Assembly: GCA_002421995.1 (NCBI GenBank)
Contig: DISP01000011.1
Location: 1 to 7,336 of the forward strand
Direction of reading: 5' to 3'
DNA: 7,336 nt
Source: Bacteroidales bacterium UBA6207
GTDB lineage: Bacteria > Bacteroidota > Bacteroidia > Bacteroidales > F082
The notes under the pieces: generated by a model
Told to the model about the DNA's origin: nothing
Seen by the model: only the letters and a program-made list of their open reading frames with translations
Database searches by the model: none
Part shown: piece after piece, positions 5,204 to 7,336 of the stretch
How the letters are laid out: every line of letters starts with the position of its first letter
Position numbering within the stretch: the stretch's first letter is position 1
Position numbers and translations under genes: made by a program

Positions 5204-7336
5204 ATGAAAAATATTCTTACCATGCTTATGCTGTTTTTCTGCAGCAGTGTTATTTTATTTGCACAAACCGGATCTAAGGTCAGGGTGGTAGCAGCAAAAG
5301 ATATTGTTAATCAAGAAGTTGTTGCTTCTCAAAGCAAAGCACCCGGTGACCTTTCGGATGGCTTTGAAGCCTATCCCGATTTCAACCTCAGCTTTTCACC
5401 CTGGACGACAGTGGATGTGGATCAGAAAACTACTTACGGGATTCAGGACATAACATTTCCGAATTCGGGCCAACCGATGGCATTTATTGTTTTCAATCCA
5501 TCTGCCACAACGCCGCCAATAACAAACAGTGCCATTCTGCCGCATGGAGGCAGTAAGTTTGCAGCTTGCTTTGCCTCAACCGAAGGGGCAAACAACGACT
5601 GGCTGATCTCGCCACAGGTGACTCTCGGCACCAATTCTTCTGTTTCGATGTGGGTTAAATCCTACACCGATCAGTATGGTTTGGAGAGGTACAAGGTGGG
5701 CGTTTCAACATCGAACACCAATCCTTCCAGTTTTACCATTATCAGCGGGAGCAATTACCTCACGGCTCCTGCTACAGCCTGGGAGCAGAAAACTTTTAAT
5801 CTTGATGCCTATAATGGTCAGAACGTGTACATTGGAATACAGTGTGTGTCGAACGATGCCTTCATATTTATGGTGGATGATTTTAGTGTTACCACAACGC
5901 CTGCTGCCAACCTGCCTGTTGTGACAACCACAGCTGCCAGCTCAATCACTGCCACCACAGCGGTTTCGGGCGGCAATGTCAGTTCGGATGGAGGAGCTGC
6001 TGTAACAGCCAGAGGTGTTGTTTGGAGTACAAGCCAGAATCCTACCATAACAAGTAATTTGGGGATGACCAATAACGGCACAGGAACAGGAAGTTTTGTT
6101 TCAAACCTCAGCAATCTCACGGCCAATACAACCTATTATGTGCGGGCCTATGCCACCAACAGTTCCGGCACAGGGTATGGATCGCAGCTAAGCTTCACCA
6201 CTTTGCAAGCAGGAGGCGGTGATGACTGGACAGCAACAACCATCACACTCTATGGTACAGCCGAAGGAGCCCTGATGCACCGCACCGGTGATGTGGACAA
6301 CCTGGGATTTGGCTGGCCCAATGGTTTTGATCCCTTCACAGGACAATCCACTCCTTCGCACGGTTTTCCTTTCTTTCCCGAAGCGGACGACCCTGATGGC
6401 ACTGACAGAATCATGGTGATCTCAGGATTTCAATATGGCTCCAACAGCAAAGACGGATACACGAGTTCAACCTCGCGTCCGGGAAACCTGCCGCGTCCGA
6501 TCGTGTTGAACTATAACCTGCAATCAATAGCAATACAAACAGTTACAATACAGATGTTTGTGGATGATTTCCAAGCCGGTGTCTTTGGTCCGAACCAATA
6601 CCTTGTTACGATTGACGGCATAAGGATTCCATTGCTCGAAAGCATACTCAACAGCCTCAACCAGACCGGGCCAATCGGGAAAATGATTACAGCCCAGCTG
6701 CCGACGTCGTTCAATTACCTTTTTGCAGATGGAACGGCAAGCATATTAATTGACGATCCCGTTCATAACGTCGCTGACGGATTTGCAATTGATTTTGTGA
6801 AAATACTTATCAATGCCACCAATTTCCAGAATACAGGAACAATTAGCGGCATAGTCACAAACGAAAGCGGGAGCCCCCTTGCAGGTGCCACCGTAACAGC
6901 AGGAGGTGTAGTGACCACAACAACCAATGCGTCAGGAGCTTATACACTTAGCGCTGTGCCGGCAGGTTTGGTTTATGTTACAGCGTCGAAGAGTGGCTAC
7001 AGCAGTGTTTCGCATCTTGTGGAGCTCGTTGCCGGGGGTACATCCACCAGAAACTTTAGCCTGCCTTCATCAACCGGAACAGGGACCTTAGCAGGATTGG
7101 TGACCGACGCAGTGAACGGAAATCCGATAGCCGGTGCACTGGTGAGTATTGCCGGAATAACAACAACAACCAATGCTTCAGGTAATTACTCAATTTCAGA
7201 CATACCTTTGGGCGAATTGACTGCGGCTTTTAACGCGAGCACCACCACGGGACAAGCTCCACTGCAAATACAGTTTTTCGATCAGTCGAGCGATGGGTCA
7301 CATACTTTGAATTGTTCAAAAGAAGGCTATCTAACC
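5204..7336 (+). CDS. Large secreted multidomain surface protein, 3' end cut by window edge
   Basis: I translated this by hand from ATG at 5204; the frame is open for 711 residues to the right edge with no stop. Residues 1-20 are a type I signal peptide (MKNILTMLMLFF, cleavage probably after A20); C13 is not in a lipobox. Domains follow in order. Residues 50-230 are a choice-of-anchor J / cleaved-adhesin-type jelly roll, with NDWLISPQV (131-139) and the closing FMVDDFSVT (222-230). Residues 236-333 are an FN3-like domain closing in YYVRAYATNSSGTGYG (311-326). Residues 340-540 are a module I do not recognise. Residues 545-620 are a carboxypeptidase-regulatory-like domain, and 627-711 are a second one with an unusual insertion. 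The composition is Thr/Ser/Gly/Asn-rich and poor in Cys, as expected for a secreted protein. No catalytic domain is visible; one, or a type IX secretion tail, may lie beyond the window. An adhesin or matrix role is inference. Confidence 0.9.
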   Translation, partial: MKNILTMLMLFFCSSVILFAQTGSKVRVVAAKDIVNQEVVASQSKAPGDLSDGFEAYPDFNLSFSPWTTVDVDQKTTYGIQDITFPNSGQPMAFIVFNPSATTPPITNSAILPHGGSKFAACFASTEGANNDWLISPQVTLGTNSSVSMWVKSYTDQYGLERYKVGVSTSNTNPSSFTIISGSNYLTAPATAWEQKTFNLDAYNGQNVYIGIQCVSNDAFIFMVDDFSVTTTPAANLPVVTTTAASSITATTAVSGGNVSSDGGAAVTARGVVWSTSQNPTITSNLGMTNNGTGTGSFVSNLSNLTANTTYYVRAYATNSSGTGYGSQLSFTTLQAGGGDDWTATTITLYGTAEGALMHRTGDVDNLGFGWPNGFDPFTGQSTPSHGFPFFPEADDPDGTDRIMVISGFQYGSNSKDGYTSSTSRPGNLPRPIVLNYNLQSIAIQTVTIQMFVDDFQAGVFGPNQYLVTIDGIRIPLLESILNSLNQTGPIGKMITAQLPTSFNYLFADGTASILIDDPVHNVADGFAIDFVKILINATNFQNTGTISGIVTNESGSPLAGATVTAGGVVTTTTNASGAYTLSAVPAGLVYVTASKSGYSSVSHLVELVAGGTSTRNFSLPSSTGTGTLAGLVTDAVNGNPIAGALVSIAGITTTTNASGNYSISDIPLGELTAAFNASTTTGQAPLQIQFFDQSSDGSHTLNCSKEGYLT
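6917..7182 (+). repeat. 20-bp near-identical repeat marking the two carboxypeptidase-regulatory domains
   Basis: ACAACAACCAATGCGTCAGG at 6917-6936 recurs at 7163-7182 with one mismatch (T for G). Both encode the TTTNASG turn at the same position in the two consecutive carboxypeptidase-regulatory-like domains. The surrounding DNA is much less alike, so this reflects an older tandem duplication or a constrained turn, not a recent copy. Confidence 0.6.

Noticed and set aside
5199..5207. Alternative ATG just before the secreted protein start
   Set aside because: ATG at 5199 is followed by TCA and TGA, so it encodes only two residues; the ATG at 5204 opens the signal peptide.
5818..6126. 102-codon minus-strand open frame rich in Val, Leu and Thr
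   Set aside because: It is antisense to the FN3-like domain of the secreted protein; its hydrophobic composition comes from the Thr/Asn-rich sense codons.

Overview
The window looks like chromosomal DNA from a member of the Bacteroidota, perhaps a Bacteroidales/Marinilabiliales-type organism; this is inferred without any search. Four things point there. The uracil phosphoribosyltransferase and DnaX have Bacteroidota-style sequences. There is a two-gene unit of a divergent polysaccharide deacetylase and an acyltransferase of a type common in that phylum. A large secreted protein is built from choice-of-anchor J, FN3-like and carboxypeptidase-regulatory modules. The likely promoters fit the Bacteroidota pattern (TTTG, about 20 nt, TAnnTTTG), with no clear Shine-Dalgarno sequences.

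Layout. Positions 1-2961 are read leftward (- strand): a deacetylase-like gene (2961 to 1627), overlapping by ATGA an acyltransferase-like gene (1630 to 692), then upp (584 to beyond the left edge) after a 107-nt gap with its own promoter-like sequence. A 335-nt divergent intergenic region (2962-3296) separates these from two rightward genes. The first is dnaX (3297-5039), encoding the gamma/tau subunit of the DNA polymerase III clamp loader. After a 164-nt gap with a hairpin and a promoter comes a large secreted multidomain protein (5204 to beyond the right edge; 711 residues visible, no stop reached).

How the genes relate. upp (pyrimidine salvage) and dnaX (replication) are housekeeping genes. 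The deacetylase/acyltransferase pair is translationally coupled and probably modifies a cell-surface glycan, peptide or lipid precursor; the substrate cannot be read from sequence. The secreted protein is a modular surface or extracellular protein, possibly an adhesin or enzyme-associated scaffold. It is the least ordinary part of the window: it has an approximately 200-residue module I cannot name and a short PKD-like segment inserted in a carboxypeptidase-regulatory fold. I see no mobile elements, CRISPR arrays, tRNA or rRNA genes, or defence systems.
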